Shown: positions 8,860-17,913, numbered from the stretch's first letter. The stretch: 64,000 nucleotides of DNA from Brevibacterium sp. JSBI002 (GCF_026013965.1 NZ_CP110341.1:3038001-3102000), one strand, 5' to 3'. Notes: generated by a model not told the origin, from the letters alone. Numbers and translations: made by a program.

Positions 8860-10938
8860 GTGGCAATAGAATCCCGTCCCTCCCGTCCCGGCTTCTGGGA
8901 AGAATGGTCTCTGACCACCAAGCTGCTGGCCATCATGATGCTGCTCATGCTGCTCGTCCTCACGGGGACGAGCGCTTGGGTGTTGGAGAACCTGCGCGAC
9001 AGCCTCGTCCAGCGCACCGATGAACGACTCATCAGCGCCTCCGAGACCCTGGCGAAGCAGGCCTACCAAGATGTGTTCCAGAAGGCCGAACTCCAGTCCG
9101 GGGACGACGACGCCGAGGATGCGCCGTCGTCGACGACGATCGATTCGAATTCCTGGGATCAGCTCAAGAGCCTCCTGCCGGGTGGATTCTATGTGCAGTT
9201 CTACAACACGGACGGGGATCCGATCCGCGACCCCGTCGCCCCGGAGCCGCAGAACCATCCGATCCTGCCGAAGATCAACGAGAAGGAAGTCTATTCCCGA
9301 GGCGGCGAGCCCTTCACCGTCGCCGGAACGAGCTCGCAGTGGCGAGCACGAGCGATGAAGGTGAAGAACACCGACGTGCTCGTGTCCATCGCGGTGCCCT
9401 TCGACCGCGAGGTCGACAACATCAACGAGCGGGCCCGGAACACGATGATCGGCATCGGCCTGTTGGCCCTGGCGATGGTCGCCGGAGTCGGCTATTGGGC
9501 GATCAACAACACGTTCCGGCCGCTGCGCGATATCGAGAAGACCGCCTCCCGCATCGCCGCCGGCGACCTGTCCCAACGTGTGCCCAGCTATCCGCGCAAC
9601 ACCGAGCTCGGGCGGCTGTCGGCGGCGCTGAATACGATGCTTGGACGCATCGAGGACTCCTTCGACGGGCAGACCCGCTCGGAGAAGCGCATCCGCCAGT
9701 TCGTCTCCGACGCCTCGCACGAGCTGCGCACGCCTCTGGTCACGATCCGCGGTTATGCGGAGCTGTACCGGCAGGGTGCGATCACGAAGTCCGAGGACGT
9801 GGCCAATGCGATGGAGCGGATGGAGTCCGAGGCCAAGCGCATGGGCGTCCTCGTCGACGATCTCGTCGTCCTGGCCAGGCTCGACGAGCAGCGTGCCGCC
9901 GAGATCGGTCCGGTCGATCTGCACAAGGTCGTCCGCGATGCCGCCGCCGATGCCGCGGCACAGGCCCCGGACCGCGATATCAGCTTCATCGGACTCGACG
10001 GTGAGGATGCCCAACCCGTGCCGATGATCCGCGGATCCGAATCGAAGATCCGCCAGGTCATCGTCAACCTTGCCGGCAACGCCGTGCGGCACACCCCCGA
10101 GCATGCGGCGATCGAATTTGCCGTCGGCGTCGTCGGTCTCCCCGAGTCGGTCGACCCCGATTCCGCAGACACCGGCGAGATCCGTGAGAGCGGCGCCCGC
10201 GGCCAGAACGGTCGCAATGGTGCGAAGAACGGGGCGAAGGACAAACCCCGTGAACGCGGGTTCGTCACCGGTGGGGTCCGCATCTTCCGCCGAGGCGACT
10301 CTGCCGGACACGACCAAGCCGACACCCAGCCAAACCCCCGGACCGCCGCTCAGTCCCCGGCCAAGCCCGACCGTCAGGTCGGGCCCGAGAGTCAGGCGCC
10401 GAATGCGGAGCAGGGAGAGGGGCAGCACAACGGGCAGCTCAGGACACCGTCCGGATCGCAGTCGGCGCAACCCTCCGATTCTCAGAATTCCGAACCGCAG
10501 AATGGTGCAGCGGCCGACTCCCAGACTGCGGCGCAGTCCGCATCACCAGCCGAGTCCCAATCCGGGCCTCAGTCCAAGGCTCCCGAGCCGGCGAACATCG
10601 TCCCCGATGTCACTGCGGCCGGATCGATCACGGTCGATGAGTCACTGCGAGGATTCCCCAACGGCAGGGTCCGCTTCGAGGTCAGGGACCACGGCGACGG
10701 CATCGACCCCGAGGTGGTTCCGCGCATCTTCGAGCGCTTCTACCGCCTCGACGTGTCCCGGACCAGGGACACCGGCGGATCCGGACTCGGGCTGTCGATC
10801 GTCAAGGCGATCGTGGAGAACCACCATGGTGCGATCTCCGTCCACGAAACTCCGGGCGGCGGTGCGACGTTCCGCATCGACCTGCCCATCTCCGACAACG
10901 GCGAAACCACTGCGGACACGCGAAAGGATGAGCGATGA
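8860..10938 (+). CDS. Sensor histidine kinase with a large insertion in its ATPase domain
   Basis: 692 residues from GTG 8860. Order: membrane helix (~22-45), extracytoplasmic sensor (~46-190), second helix (~195-215), HAMP (NNTFRPLRDIEKTASRI), HisKA with phospho-acceptor His287 in SDASHELRTP, and the N box KIRQVIVNLAGNAVRHTP near 400-412. A hydrophilic Gln/Ser/Pro/Asn-rich stretch of about 170 residues (about 430-600) follows before the G1 box (DHGDGID) and G2 box (GGSGLGLSIVKAI). Typical kinases have 15-30 residues there. The insert has no stop and stays in frame, so the protein is probably functional with a disordered loop in the ATP lid region. Its stop overlaps the protease ATG. Confidence 0.93.
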   Translation: MAIESRPSRPGFWEEWSLTTKLLAIMMLLMLLVLTGTSAWVLENLRDSLVQRTDERLISASETLAKQAYQDVFQKAELQSGDDDAEDAPSSTTIDSNSWDQLKSLLPGGFYVQFYNTDGDPIRDPVAPEPQNHPILPKINEKEVYSRGGEPFTVAGTSSQWRARAMKVKNTDVLVSIAVPFDREVDNINERARNTMIGIGLLALAMVAGVGYWAINNTFRPLRDIEKTASRIAAGDLSQRVPSYPRNTELGRLSAALNTMLGRIEDSFDGQTRSEKRIRQFVSDASHELRTPLVTIRGYAELYRQGAITKSEDVANAMERMESEAKRMGVLVDDLVVLARLDEQRAAEIGPVDLHKVVRDAAADAAAQAPDRDISFIGLDGEDAQPVPMIRGSESKIRQVIVNLAGNAVRHTPEHAAIEFAVGVVGLPESVDPDSADTGEIRESGARGQNGRNGAKNGAKDKPRERGFVTGGVRIFRRGDSAGHDQADTQPNPRTAAQSPAKPDRQVGPESQAPNAEQGEGQHNGQLRTPSGSQSAQPSDSQNSEPQNGAAADSQTAAQSASPAESQSGPQSKAPEPANIVPDVTAAGSITVDESLRGFPNGRVRFEVRDHGDGIDPEVVPRIFERFYRLDVSRTRDTGGSGLGLSIVKAIVENHHGAISVHETPGGGATFRIDLPISDNGETTADTRKDER

Positions 10939-13136
10939 ACGAGAACACCGACCCTCAGAATCCGGATGAGGTGTCCCGCAGCTCCCGATCGGATGATCAG
11001 ACACCGCGTCCGTCGGGAAATCAGGGCAGCGGTTCCGCCGCCGGGGGACGTCGCAGCCCATCGGCCGGTGGCTACCGCGGGTCCGGAGCCGAGGTTCCGC
11101 GCACCTTCCCGTCCCAGCCCAACGGCCCTGCACGCGTCAGTCCACCGGTCGCACCGCCCGAGAGACGCCCCGACGTTCCGTCGACTCAGGCGCAGAGCCC
11201 TGTGGACGGATCCCCTCACCGAGGCGGCTCCCCCTCCCAGCAGCCGTCCCCCTACCAGCCCGGTGGGCAGCAGGACGGATACGCCGGCGAACGACACGAC
11301 GGACAGTCGGGTCAGCCAGCCGACCAACAGGGACGCCCCCAGCAGTCGTCGCCGTATCAGCCGAACGGGCAGCAGCACTCTTCGCACCAGCCGGGCAGCC
11401 AACGGCAGGGCGGTCAGCCGGGCTATCCAGGACACCAGAGCGCCCAGGGCGATTTCGGCAATCAGCCGCAGCCTGATCGGCAGAACGTCCAGCCGAATCA
11501 GCCTCATCCCCGTACCCCGTACGGTCAGCCCCAGCAGAATGGGCCTCAGTCGCATCAGGGCCAGAACAACGCCAGACAGAACAGCACTGGCTCGACTGCT
11601 GGCGGAACCGGAGCCGCAGCAGGAACCGGAGCCGCAGCAGGAGCTGGCGCCGCGGCAGGAGCCGGAGCAGCAGCTGCCGGCGCTGGGTCCTATCACGCCG
11701 GAGCGAACTCTCAGCAGACAGGTTCCGCCGGCTACCCGGGCGCTCCCGGCAACCCGAACGATCCCCAGAACCCCCAAGGTCCCGGGTACCCGAACGCTCC
11801 GGGCCAACAGCCTGGTTCTGTTCAGCAGGTCGCTTCGAACCAGCACAACGCTCCCGGCCAGCCCACCGGCTCCAACGCCTATTCGGCCGCACATGGCTCG
11901 GGCCCCTATTCCTCGGAATTCTCAGCCGTCGGTTCCCAGCCCGGGCCCGGTGGCCCGGGAGATCCCAACGGACCCGGTGGTCCGGTCGGGCCGGACGGGT
12001 TCGGTCCGTACGGAGCTCAGCAGCCGGCTCGGCGAGAGAAGAAAGGACCCGGCTGGGGTGCGACGATCGCGATCGGCCTGGTGGCCGCGCTCCTCGGTGG
12101 GGCTCTCGCGTTCGGAGGGAACTATGCGCTCTCGGCGCTGCAGCAGGACGAACCGCGCAAGGTCGCCGAGGAGACGATCGAGACCCCCGATTGGACGCAG
12201 GTCGCAGAGAAGACCTCGGACAGTGTGATGTCGATCCAGGTCGGCACTCGAGGCCAGGTCCAGGGGCTCGGCTCGGGTGCGCTGTACGACGATCAGGGCC
12301 ACGTCATCACGAACAACCACGTCGTCGCACCGGCGGACACCCCCGACGGCGAGATCGCCGTGACCATGAAGAACGGCGAGACGACGGAGGCGAAGATCGT
12401 CGGCCGCGATCCCTCGACCGATATCGCCGTCATCAAGCTCGAACAGGTGCCCGACGGGGTGAAACCACTGGTCATCGGCGATTCGAAAAAGCTGACCGTG
12501 GGCGATCCAGTGATGGCCCTGGGCAACCCCCTCGGTCTGGCCAACACCGTGACCACCGGCATCGTCTCCGCCCTCGACCGTCCGGTGTCGACGGAGAACA
12601 TCGGCGAGGATGCCTCCTCGCAGGAGAAGGAGATGACGATCACGAACGCCATCCAGACCGATGCGGCGATCAACCCCGGCAACTCGGGCGGACCGCTGGT
12701 CAATGGTGATGGTCAGTTCATCGGCGTGAACTCGGCGGCGGCATCGCTGAGCCAGGGCGAGGGAGGTCAGTCCGGATCGATCGGCATCGGATTCGCGATC
12801 CCCGCGAACCAGGCCGTGATGATCGCCGACCAGCTCATCTCCTCCGGCAAGGCCCAGCACCCGTTCCTCGGCATCACTCTCACCGACGGGCACATCAACA
12901 GCGGCGGGATCAGCCGCGGCAGCGCCAAGGTGCAGTCCGTGGCAAGCGGATCCCCTGCGGCCAAGGCCGGAATCAAGGACGGAGACGACATCATCGAGGT
13001 GGCCGGAACCAAGGTGAACAACGCCATCGCCCTGCGCGCTCTCGTCCGCGCCCAGCCGGTGAACACTCCGGTCGAGGTCACCGTGGTCCGGGGAGGAAAG
13101 GAACAGAAGCTCGACGTCACGCTCGTGCTGCAGTAG
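10935..13136 (+). CDS. HtrA/DegP-type membrane serine protease (PepD-like)
   Basis: 733 residues. The first ~365 are cytoplasmic low-complexity sequence rich in Gln, Pro, Gly and Ser, including an Ala/Gly repeat tract around 11600-11690. A single membrane helix (TIAIGLVAALLGGALAFGG) is followed by a trypsin-like domain with catalytic His462 (TNNHVV), Asp496 (STDIAVIKL) and Ser584 (GNSGGP), then a PDZ domain (HPFLGITL to the end). It handles misfolded proteins outside the membrane. ATGA overlap with the kinase and the gene order recall mprA-mprB-pepD of mycobacteria, an envelope-stress system. Confidence 0.92.
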   Translation: MNENTDPQNPDEVSRSSRSDDQTPRPSGNQGSGSAAGGRRSPSAGGYRGSGAEVPRTFPSQPNGPARVSPPVAPPERRPDVPSTQAQSPVDGSPHRGGSPSQQPSPYQPGGQQDGYAGERHDGQSGQPADQQGRPQQSSPYQPNGQQHSSHQPGSQRQGGQPGYPGHQSAQGDFGNQPQPDRQNVQPNQPHPRTPYGQPQQNGPQSHQGQNNARQNSTGSTAGGTGAAAGTGAAAGAGAAAGAGAAAAGAGSYHAGANSQQTGSAGYPGAPGNPNDPQNPQGPGYPNAPGQQPGSVQQVASNQHNAPGQPTGSNAYSAAHGSGPYSSEFSAVGSQPGPGGPGDPNGPGGPVGPDGFGPYGAQQPARREKKGPGWGATIAIGLVAALLGGALAFGGNYALSALQQDEPRKVAEETIETPDWTQVAEKTSDSVMSIQVGTRGQVQGLGSGALYDDQGHVITNNHVVAPADTPDGEIAVTMKNGETTEAKIVGRDPSTDIAVIKLEQVPDGVKPLVIGDSKKLTVGDPVMALGNPLGLANTVTTGIVSALDRPVSTENIGEDASSQEKEMTITNAIQTDAAINPGNSGGPLVNGDGQFIGVNSAAASLSQGEGGQSGSIGIGFAIPANQAVMIADQLISSGKAQHPFLGITLTDGHINSGGISRGSAKVQSVASGSPAAKAGIKDGDDIIEVAGTKVNNAIALRALVRAQPVNTPVEVTVVRGGKEQKLDVTLVLQ

Positions 13137-13236
13137 GCAAGTCGCCGAGGCGGTTCTCTGCTGCAGCGGTCAGCCGCCCGAACGTCCACCACTCAAGCGT
13201 CCGCGCTTGGGGATCCGGTCGTGACTGAGCCACCTG

Positions 13237-13271
13237 GAGGGTGTGGACAGCAGAACGCTGTCCACACCCTC
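13237..13271 (+). terminator. Strong terminator hairpin after the HtrA operon
   Basis: A perfect 15-bp stem, GAGGGTGTGGACAGC at 13237-13251 with its complement at 13257-13271 and a five-base loop, followed by AGTTTCTGCTCTT. It ends the two-component/HtrA operon before the WXG100 gene. Confidence 0.8.
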
Positions 13272-13361
13272 AGTTTCTGCTCTTCCCCTCCTCTGCCGCG
13301 TCAGCCGACACTGATGTCGTCTCGCCCGACCGCGGCGGAACGTCTCTGACCAAGAGGAGCG

Positions 13362-13652
13362 ATGATGAGTTTCGAAGTCGACGCCGAACGCGTCCAGTCC
13401 GCTGCCACAGCCGCCGCGAACACCTCCCGCAATCTCGTGTCCGAATCCGACACGATGATGCGCAATCTGCTCGCCCTACAAGAATGCTGGCGCGGCAGTG
13501 CGGCCCAGAATTTCCAAGCCGTCGTCAACCAATGGGAGCGTGCGCAGAAGCAGCTCATGGAATCGCTCAACTCCGTCCACGGAGCACTCCACACAGCGGC
13601 CCGGCAGTACTCCGAAGTCGAGGCGGCGAACTCGCGTCTCTTCGCCCCCTGA
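13362..13652 (+). CDS. WXG100-family protein
   Basis: 96-residue helical hairpin. The turn motif is WRG in LQECWRGSAAQNFQ near residues 44-46, and the C-terminal helix ends YSEVEAANSRLFAP. The size and motif match ESX/type VII substrates such as EsxA. AGGAG lies before ATGATG (13362/13365). No EccC ATPase, EccB/D or partner Esx gene is in the window, so it is either secreted by a system elsewhere or has another role. Confidence 0.87.
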   Translation: MMSFEVDAERVQSAATAAANTSRNLVSESDTMMRNLLALQECWRGSAAQNFQAVVNQWERAQKQLMESLNSVHGALHTAARQYSEVEAANSRLFAP

Positions 13653-13750
13653 ACCGACCGAGTCCCACCCGCCAAGTGTCACAGACTCCGGCTGCGGATC
13701 CCGAGATACCGCGGCCGGGATCTGTTCGTACTCGTAGTCGGCGTCTGGCA

Positions 13751-13789
13751 AACTATCAGCCTTTCTCAGTAGACTTGAGAACGATAGTT
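13751..13789 (+). promoter_or_regulatory. Promoter and inverted repeat before pspA
   Basis: AACTATC (13751-13757) and GATAGTT (13783-13789) form a perfect 7-bp inverted repeat flanking a -10-like TAGACT (13770-13775) preceded by TGGCAA about 18 bases upstream. A repressor bound to both arms would cover the promoter. This is an inference from position; no regulator gene is adjacent. Confidence 0.4.
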
Positions 13790-13874
13790 CGCGGCGGTGT
13801 TGGCCAAGAATCTCCGGACCGGAGTGGATCGGGTTGGCAGCGTCGGGTCAAACCAATGCAGGAGTCGACTACGG

Positions 13875-14624
13875 ATGAGTATCTTCCAACGGATCGCGAC
13901 GATCTTCGGTGCCAAGGCCAACAAAGCTCTGGACAAGGCCGAAAACCCCAACGAAACCCTTGACTATTCGTACCAGAAGCAGCTGGAGCTGCTGCAGAAG
14001 GTCCGTCGTGGTGTTGCGGATGTCGCCACCAGCCGCAAGCGCCTCGAGCTGCAGATCAACCAGCTCGAACAGCAGCAGAACAAGCTCTCCGGTCAGGCCG
14101 AGAAAGCCATGCAGATCGGTCGCGAAGACCTCGCTCGCGAGGCACTGACCCGCAAGTCCGGGCTGACCCAGCAGATCACCGACCTGCAGACCCAGCACGA
14201 AGGACTGCAGGGTGAGGAGCAGAAGCTCACTCTCGCCTCGCAGCGCCTGCAGGCCAAGGTCGACGCCTTCCGCACGAAGAAGGAGACGCTGAAGGCCACC
14301 TACAACGCCGCCGACGCGCAGACCAAGATCGGCGAGGCGTTCTCGGGCATCTCGGAAGAGCTCGGCGACGTCGGACTCGCCGTCCAGCGCGCCGAAGACA
14401 AGACCGCGTCGCTGCAGGCCCGCGCCGGTGCCGTCGATGAGCTCCTCGCTTCAGGTGCCCTCGACGACGTCACGGGAACCCAGAAGGACGACATCACGGC
14501 CCAGCTCGACTCCCTCTCCAGCGAGAACGACGTCGAGATGGAACTCCAGCGGATGCGTGAGTCCCTGCCTGCCGGGTCCGAGAAGCAGGACCAGAAGTCG
14601 CTCGAAGGTGAGGATCAGCAATGA
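13875..14624 (+). CDS. pspA: Phage-shock protein A (PspA/IM30 family)
   Basis: 249 residues from ATG 13875 (MSIFQRIATIFGAKANKALDK), preceded by AGGAG about 11 bases upstream; the longer frame from 13797 lacks support. The protein is almost entirely coiled coil (YQKQLELLQKVRRGVADV onward), with an amphipathic N-terminal helix that binds stressed membranes, as expected for PspA/Vipp1/ESCRT-III relatives. It heads a four-gene membrane-stress cluster with pspAA, htpX and pspAB. Confidence 0.92.
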   Translation: MSIFQRIATIFGAKANKALDKAENPNETLDYSYQKQLELLQKVRRGVADVATSRKRLELQINQLEQQQNKLSGQAEKAMQIGREDLAREALTRKSGLTQQITDLQTQHEGLQGEEQKLTLASQRLQAKVDAFRTKKETLKATYNAADAQTKIGEAFSGISEELGDVGLAVQRAEDKTASLQARAGAVDELLASGALDDVTGTQKDDITAQLDSLSSENDVEMELQRMRESLPAGSEKQDQKSLEGEDQQ

Positions 14625-14905
14625 TCATCCGCATCATGGGCGAAGGACAGTTCGACGTCAAGAACGTCGACCAGGACCTGCTCCAGAAGTACGACAACCA
14701 GGTCGAAGATGCCGTCAACGCCGGCAACGAGGAAGCCGCCCGCACCGCGCTGAACTCCCTGCACGACTACGTCACGGCCAATGGTCAGCCGGTCGCCGAT
14801 GACTACCTCGGATCCTCCGATGTCGTCATCCCCTTCGTCGACGCCACCTTGGCCGAGATCGCCGAACTGCTCACCGGCGAGGGCTTCATCCCGGACCCGG
14901 CCTGA
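14621..14905 (+). CDS. pspAA: PspA-associated protein PspAA
   Basis: 94 residues starting MIIRIMGEGQFDV; the ATG overlaps the pspA stop (ATGA). The small acidic domain with IIRIMGEGQ at the front and PFVDATLAEIAELLTGEGF at the back is the PspAA family, found with PspA in actinobacteria and other phyla. Its biochemical role is unknown; the overlap suggests a 1:1 partner of PspA. Confidence 0.85.
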   Translation: MIIRIMGEGQFDVKNVDQDLLQKYDNQVEDAVNAGNEEAARTALNSLHDYVTANGQPVADDYLGSSDVVIPFVDATLAEIAELLTGEGFIPDPA

Positions 14906-14928
14906 AACCACAGAGCACCGAAATGCAC

Positions 14929-14957
14929 CCGGCCCATTGTCTTCGACAGTGGGCCGG
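14929..14957 (+). terminator. Hairpin between pspAA and htpX
   Basis: A 13-bp stem (CCGGCCCATTGTC with its complement, one G-T pair) with the three-base loop TTC, followed by TTCTG. It may attenuate transcription from pspA-pspAA into htpX. Confidence 0.6.
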
Positions 14958-14984
14958 TTCTGCCACTGCCAGAGAGGAAACCCG

Positions 14985-15896
14985 ATGAAGAATCGCTTCG
15001 TCAAAGACAACGGACTGACCATGCGGATGGGATGGACGATCTTCCTCAACGGCCTCATCTATGTCGTGCTCATCCTCGCGATCTGGCTGATCATCGGCCA
15101 GAGCGTCGGCGGCGTCATCATCGCCGTCCTCATCAGCGCCGGCGCGTTCTTCTTCCAGTGGTACTTCTCCGACAAGATCGCCATGCGTGCGATGGGCGGA
15201 CGGGAAGTCTCCCCCGAGGAGGCTCCCGAGCTGCATACGATCATCGACCGACTCTGCCAGCTGGCCGATTCGACGAAGCCCCGCGTGGCCGTTTCGAACT
15301 CTCCGATCCCCAATGCCTTCGCCACCGGCCGCTCCCCCGGGCGCTCGGTTGTGTGCGTGACCCGCGGTCTGCTCGAGAAGCTCGACCGTGATGAGGTCGA
15401 GGTCGTTCTCGCTCACGAACTCTCACACGTCGCTCACCGGGATGTCACGGTGATGACCGTTGCCGGCGTCACCGGAGTCGTCGCCGCACTGATGATGCGC
15501 GCCGGTTACTACATGAGCTTCGGACGGTCGAACAACAATAACAACGGCATCCCGATCCAGCTGCTCTTCATCCTCGTCGGAGCCGTCGTCTACGGGCTCT
15601 CGTTCGTTCTCATCCGTGCCCTCTCCCGGTATCGCGAGTTGGCCGCCGACCGCGCCGCAGCCATCCTCACCGGTGCACCGTCCACCCTGGCGTCGGCGCT
15701 GACGAAGCTCAGCGGAGACATGTCCAAGATCCCGGAGAAGGATCTGCGGTCCTCCGCCTCGGCGAACCACCTCGCCCTCATCCCCGCCATCAGCGGAAAG
15801 GCCGCCTTCGGCCAGCTCTTCTCCACGCACCCCTCACTCGAGAAGCGACTGGAGCAGCTGGCACAGATCTCCGCCCAGCTCTCTCGTCCCGAGTGA
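14985..15896 (+). CDS. htpX: Membrane zinc protease HtpX (M48)
   Basis: 303 residues from ATG 14985, with GAGAGGAAA just upstream; a longer frame from 14781 covers pspAA and is rejected. Two N-terminal helices (FLNGLIYVVLILAIWLIIG and the VIIAVLISAGAFFF region) precede the active site HELSH (VVLAHELSHVAHRD) and a third-ligand region YRELAADRAAA. HtpX degrades damaged membrane proteins. Its place between pspAA and pspAB fits a membrane quality-control role. Confidence 0.93.
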   Translation: MKNRFVKDNGLTMRMGWTIFLNGLIYVVLILAIWLIIGQSVGGVIIAVLISAGAFFFQWYFSDKIAMRAMGGREVSPEEAPELHTIIDRLCQLADSTKPRVAVSNSPIPNAFATGRSPGRSVVCVTRGLLEKLDRDEVEVVLAHELSHVAHRDVTVMTVAGVTGVVAALMMRAGYYMSFGRSNNNNNGIPIQLLFILVGAVVYGLSFVLIRALSRYRELAADRAAAILTGAPSTLASALTKLSGDMSKIPEKDLRSSASANHLALIPAISGKAAFGQLFSTHPSLEKRLEQLAQISAQLSRPE

Positions 15897-15943
15897 GCAC
15901 CCACCGCACCCTTTGAACTGCGCACCACCGAAATAGGAGCTCC

Positions 15944-16534
15944 ATGGGATTCTTCGACGCACTGCTCGGCCGGTCCAAACCGAAACGGGCCAACCTCGAC
16001 GACCTCTTCGCCCTGCCGCCGGCGGCACTGACGCTGCAGGCCGCAACCGGCTTCACCCCCACCGGCGTCGGAGCCGTCGCCTTCCGTCAGGTCGAGGGAG
16101 CCGCGTTCCAAACCGCTGAGTCCGAAAGCGTCGCCCTCATCGGCTCCGACCCGGCCGCCTCGGTGAGGCAGGAGAACGACGGCTTCGGATTCACGTGGCA
16201 GGTCGTTGCCGATGAGAACGCCGAGGTGGTCAACCTCGTCACGAACATCCACGCCGTGAACTCGGCGCTGGTCAGCCAGGGCTTCGACACGATGCTGCTA
16301 TGCACCACCGTATACTTCGTCCACCCCGACGGGCGTCGGATGGCGTTGGTCTACCAGTACAAGCGCGGAACCTTCTACCCGTTCGTGCAATTGGGCCCGA
16401 AGCAGCGGGACAATCCCCTGGAGATCCAGGTCAAGGGCATCCTCTCCAACGAGCTGCCGTTCGAAGAGGACACCTCGAACTGGTCGGCACTGTGGGACGC
16501 CCCGGGCATGAACGACACCCCGGGGAGCTCCTGA
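15944..16534 (+). CDS. pspAB: PspA-associated protein PspAB
   Basis: 196 residues, MGFFDALLGRSKPKRANLDDLFALPPAALTL by its visible start. The segments LTLQAATGFTPTG, NLVTNIHAVNSAL and YKRGTFYPF are characteristic of the PspAB family linked to PspA and HtpX in actinobacteria. It is probably cytoplasmic and its activity is unknown. It follows htpX by 47 bases with AGGAG before the ATG. Confidence 0.85.
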   Translation: MGFFDALLGRSKPKRANLDDLFALPPAALTLQAATGFTPTGVGAVAFRQVEGAAFQTAESESVALIGSDPAASVRQENDGFGFTWQVVADENAEVVNLVTNIHAVNSALVSQGFDTMLLCTTVYFVHPDGRRMALVYQYKRGTFYPFVQLGPKQRDNPLEIQVKGILSNELPFEEDTSNWSALWDAPGMNDTPGSS

Positions 16535-16606
16535 ATTTCAGTAGGGAGCTCAGCCCGAACAGAGAACAGTTCAGTCTGAACAGACAGCGTTTCAATCCGA
16601 TCAGAC

Positions 16607-16642
16607 AGATGGAGGGCGTCCCCGCGAGGACGCCCTCCATCT
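16607..16642. terminator. Bidirectional terminator after pspAB
   Basis: Perfect 15-bp stem AGATGGAGGGCGTCC / complement with a six-base loop (16622-16627), between the convergent pspAB and S4-domain genes. Confidence 0.85.
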
Positions 16643-16657
16643 CATATCTGAAAACTC

Positions 16658-16876
16658 TCAGCCTTCCTCGGCGGCCACCTCGATGACTTCGCCGAGAGCT
16701 TCGATGCGGTCGCCGGGACGGATCGTGGCACCGCGGCGGGTCTCGACCTCACCGTTGACGCTGACCTCACCGTCGGCGATCATGTCCTTGGCCATGGCAC
16801 CGTGTTCGGCGATTCCGTGGAGTTTGAGCAGCTGACCGAGCCTGATCGAATCGCCGCGGATCTCGATCGTGTCCAT
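16658..16876 (-). CDS. S4-domain RNA-binding protein (YaaA/YbcJ-like)
   Basis: 72 residues made of one S4 domain: IRLGQLLKLHGIAEHGAMAKDMIADGEVSVNG and then the conserved GDRIEALGEVIEV. Proteins of this size bind structured RNA, probably ribosomal. The ATG overlaps the stop of the gene upstream (ATGA), so the two are co-translated. Confidence 0.88.
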   Translation of the reverse strand: MDTIEIRGDSIRLGQLLKLHGIAEHGAMAKDMIADGEVSVNGEVETRRGATIRPGDRIEALGEVIEVAAEEG

Positions 16877-17685
16877 CAGAACATGTCTCCGAATCCGTCG
16901 AACAGGCCGCCGCCGTCACCGCCGTCGCCTCCGAAGAAGCCACCGCCGTCACCGCCGCCCATATCGCCACCGGCGTCACCCATATCGCCGCCGTAGGCGC
17001 CGTCCCAGCCGCCGCCCATTCCGCCGAACATCATGGCGCCCATGAGGACGCCGGGCAGCAGGCCGGAGCCGGCATATGAGTTGAAGTAGCCGCGGTTGTA
17101 TTCGGCGTAAGCGGGTCCGGCCTCCCAGTAGGCACGACGGGTGTGTCCGTCACCGGTGACAACCTTGCGCACCAGCGGATCGGCACCGACGGCGACGCGT
17201 TCGGCATCGGCGGCGCACACCGGAACGGGGCGCAGCTGGCCGCCGGCCGGGGCCCAGTCGATGTCTTCGACCGAAGGGCCGTGCTGCGGGTTGAAGAAGC
17301 AGGGCGGGCGACGCACCGGCAGAGACTTGCCTTCGACCCGGGCGCGAACGCATTTGGCGGCGTAGCGGCCGTCTTCGAGAGCCTCGGTGACGTGGCGGAT
17401 GTCAGTGGGTTCGGAGACCTTTTCGAGCGTCTCTTTCGCGACGTCGTACGAGTCGAGCGCCTGCTTGTAGTCCTGCGCTCCGCCCGTGTCGAGCTCGACG
17501 CCCGCGGTGATGACGTCGAGTTCGGCGACTTCCTCACCGAATGCGGTGACGTCCTCTTCAGCAGTCTTCTTCACCTGCTGAAGTTCAGCGGCGTGCAATT
17601 CCTGCTGCCGCTTCTTCTCCTTGCGGTGGCCGATGAAGAAAACGGCCCCGAGAACTACGAGCAGCAACAGAAATACTTCAGTCAC
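16876..17685 (-). CDS. Conserved actinobacterial protein with N-terminal anchor and Gly-rich tail
   Basis: 269 residues from GTG 17685, with GGGAGG 9 bases upstream; an in-frame start farther upstream is unsupported. One N-terminal helix (VFLLLLVVLGAVFFIGH) precedes a helical region, then RRPPCFFNPQHGPSVEDIDWAP, VPVCAADAERV and YWEAGPAYAEY, a combination seen in uncharacterised actinobacterial membrane proteins. Two conserved cysteines may bond. The last 60 residues are nearly all Gly/Asp/Met/Phe (DMGGGDGGGFFGGDGG type), possibly phase-separating or surface-exposed. The function is unknown. Confidence 0.72.
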   Translation of the reverse strand: MTEVFLLLLVVLGAVFFIGHRKEKKRQQELHAAELQQVKKTAEEDVTAFGEEVAELDVITAGVELDTGGAQDYKQALDSYDVAKETLEKVSEPTDIRHVTEALEDGRYAAKCVRARVEGKSLPVRRPPCFFNPQHGPSVEDIDWAPAGGQLRPVPVCAADAERVAVGADPLVRKVVTGDGHTRRAYWEAGPAYAEYNRGYFNSYAGSGLLPGVLMGAMMFGGMGGGWDGAYGGDMGDAGGDMGGGDGGGFFGGDGGDGGGLFDGFGDMF

Positions 17686-17913
17686 GATCCATGCCTCCCA
17701 GGCTAGCTTTGTCCTCGAACAGTATGCCCGATGAAACTGACAGCCGTCTGAGCCTGTGCCCCACATCCGCTCAGTCCCTGACCGCCGATGATGGCTCGGA
17801 CCCGGCGGTGGAAGACAGCTGCACGAGATCATGCGACACCGGTGTGCGCAGGTCAGACGGCACCGGTCATCGCCCCGCGTACCACCGTCTCAGACGGCCC
17901 ATGCGCCACCGCA

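Noticed and set aside
8023..10470. 815-codon minus-strand frame across the two-component genes
   Set aside because: Antisense to clear receiver and kinase domains; its sequence is low-complexity and lacks any motif.
13362..17685. A complete type VII secretion or anti-phage island around the WXG100 gene
   Set aside because: Neighbours are membrane-stress genes; there is no EccC, toxin, nuclease or defence gene.
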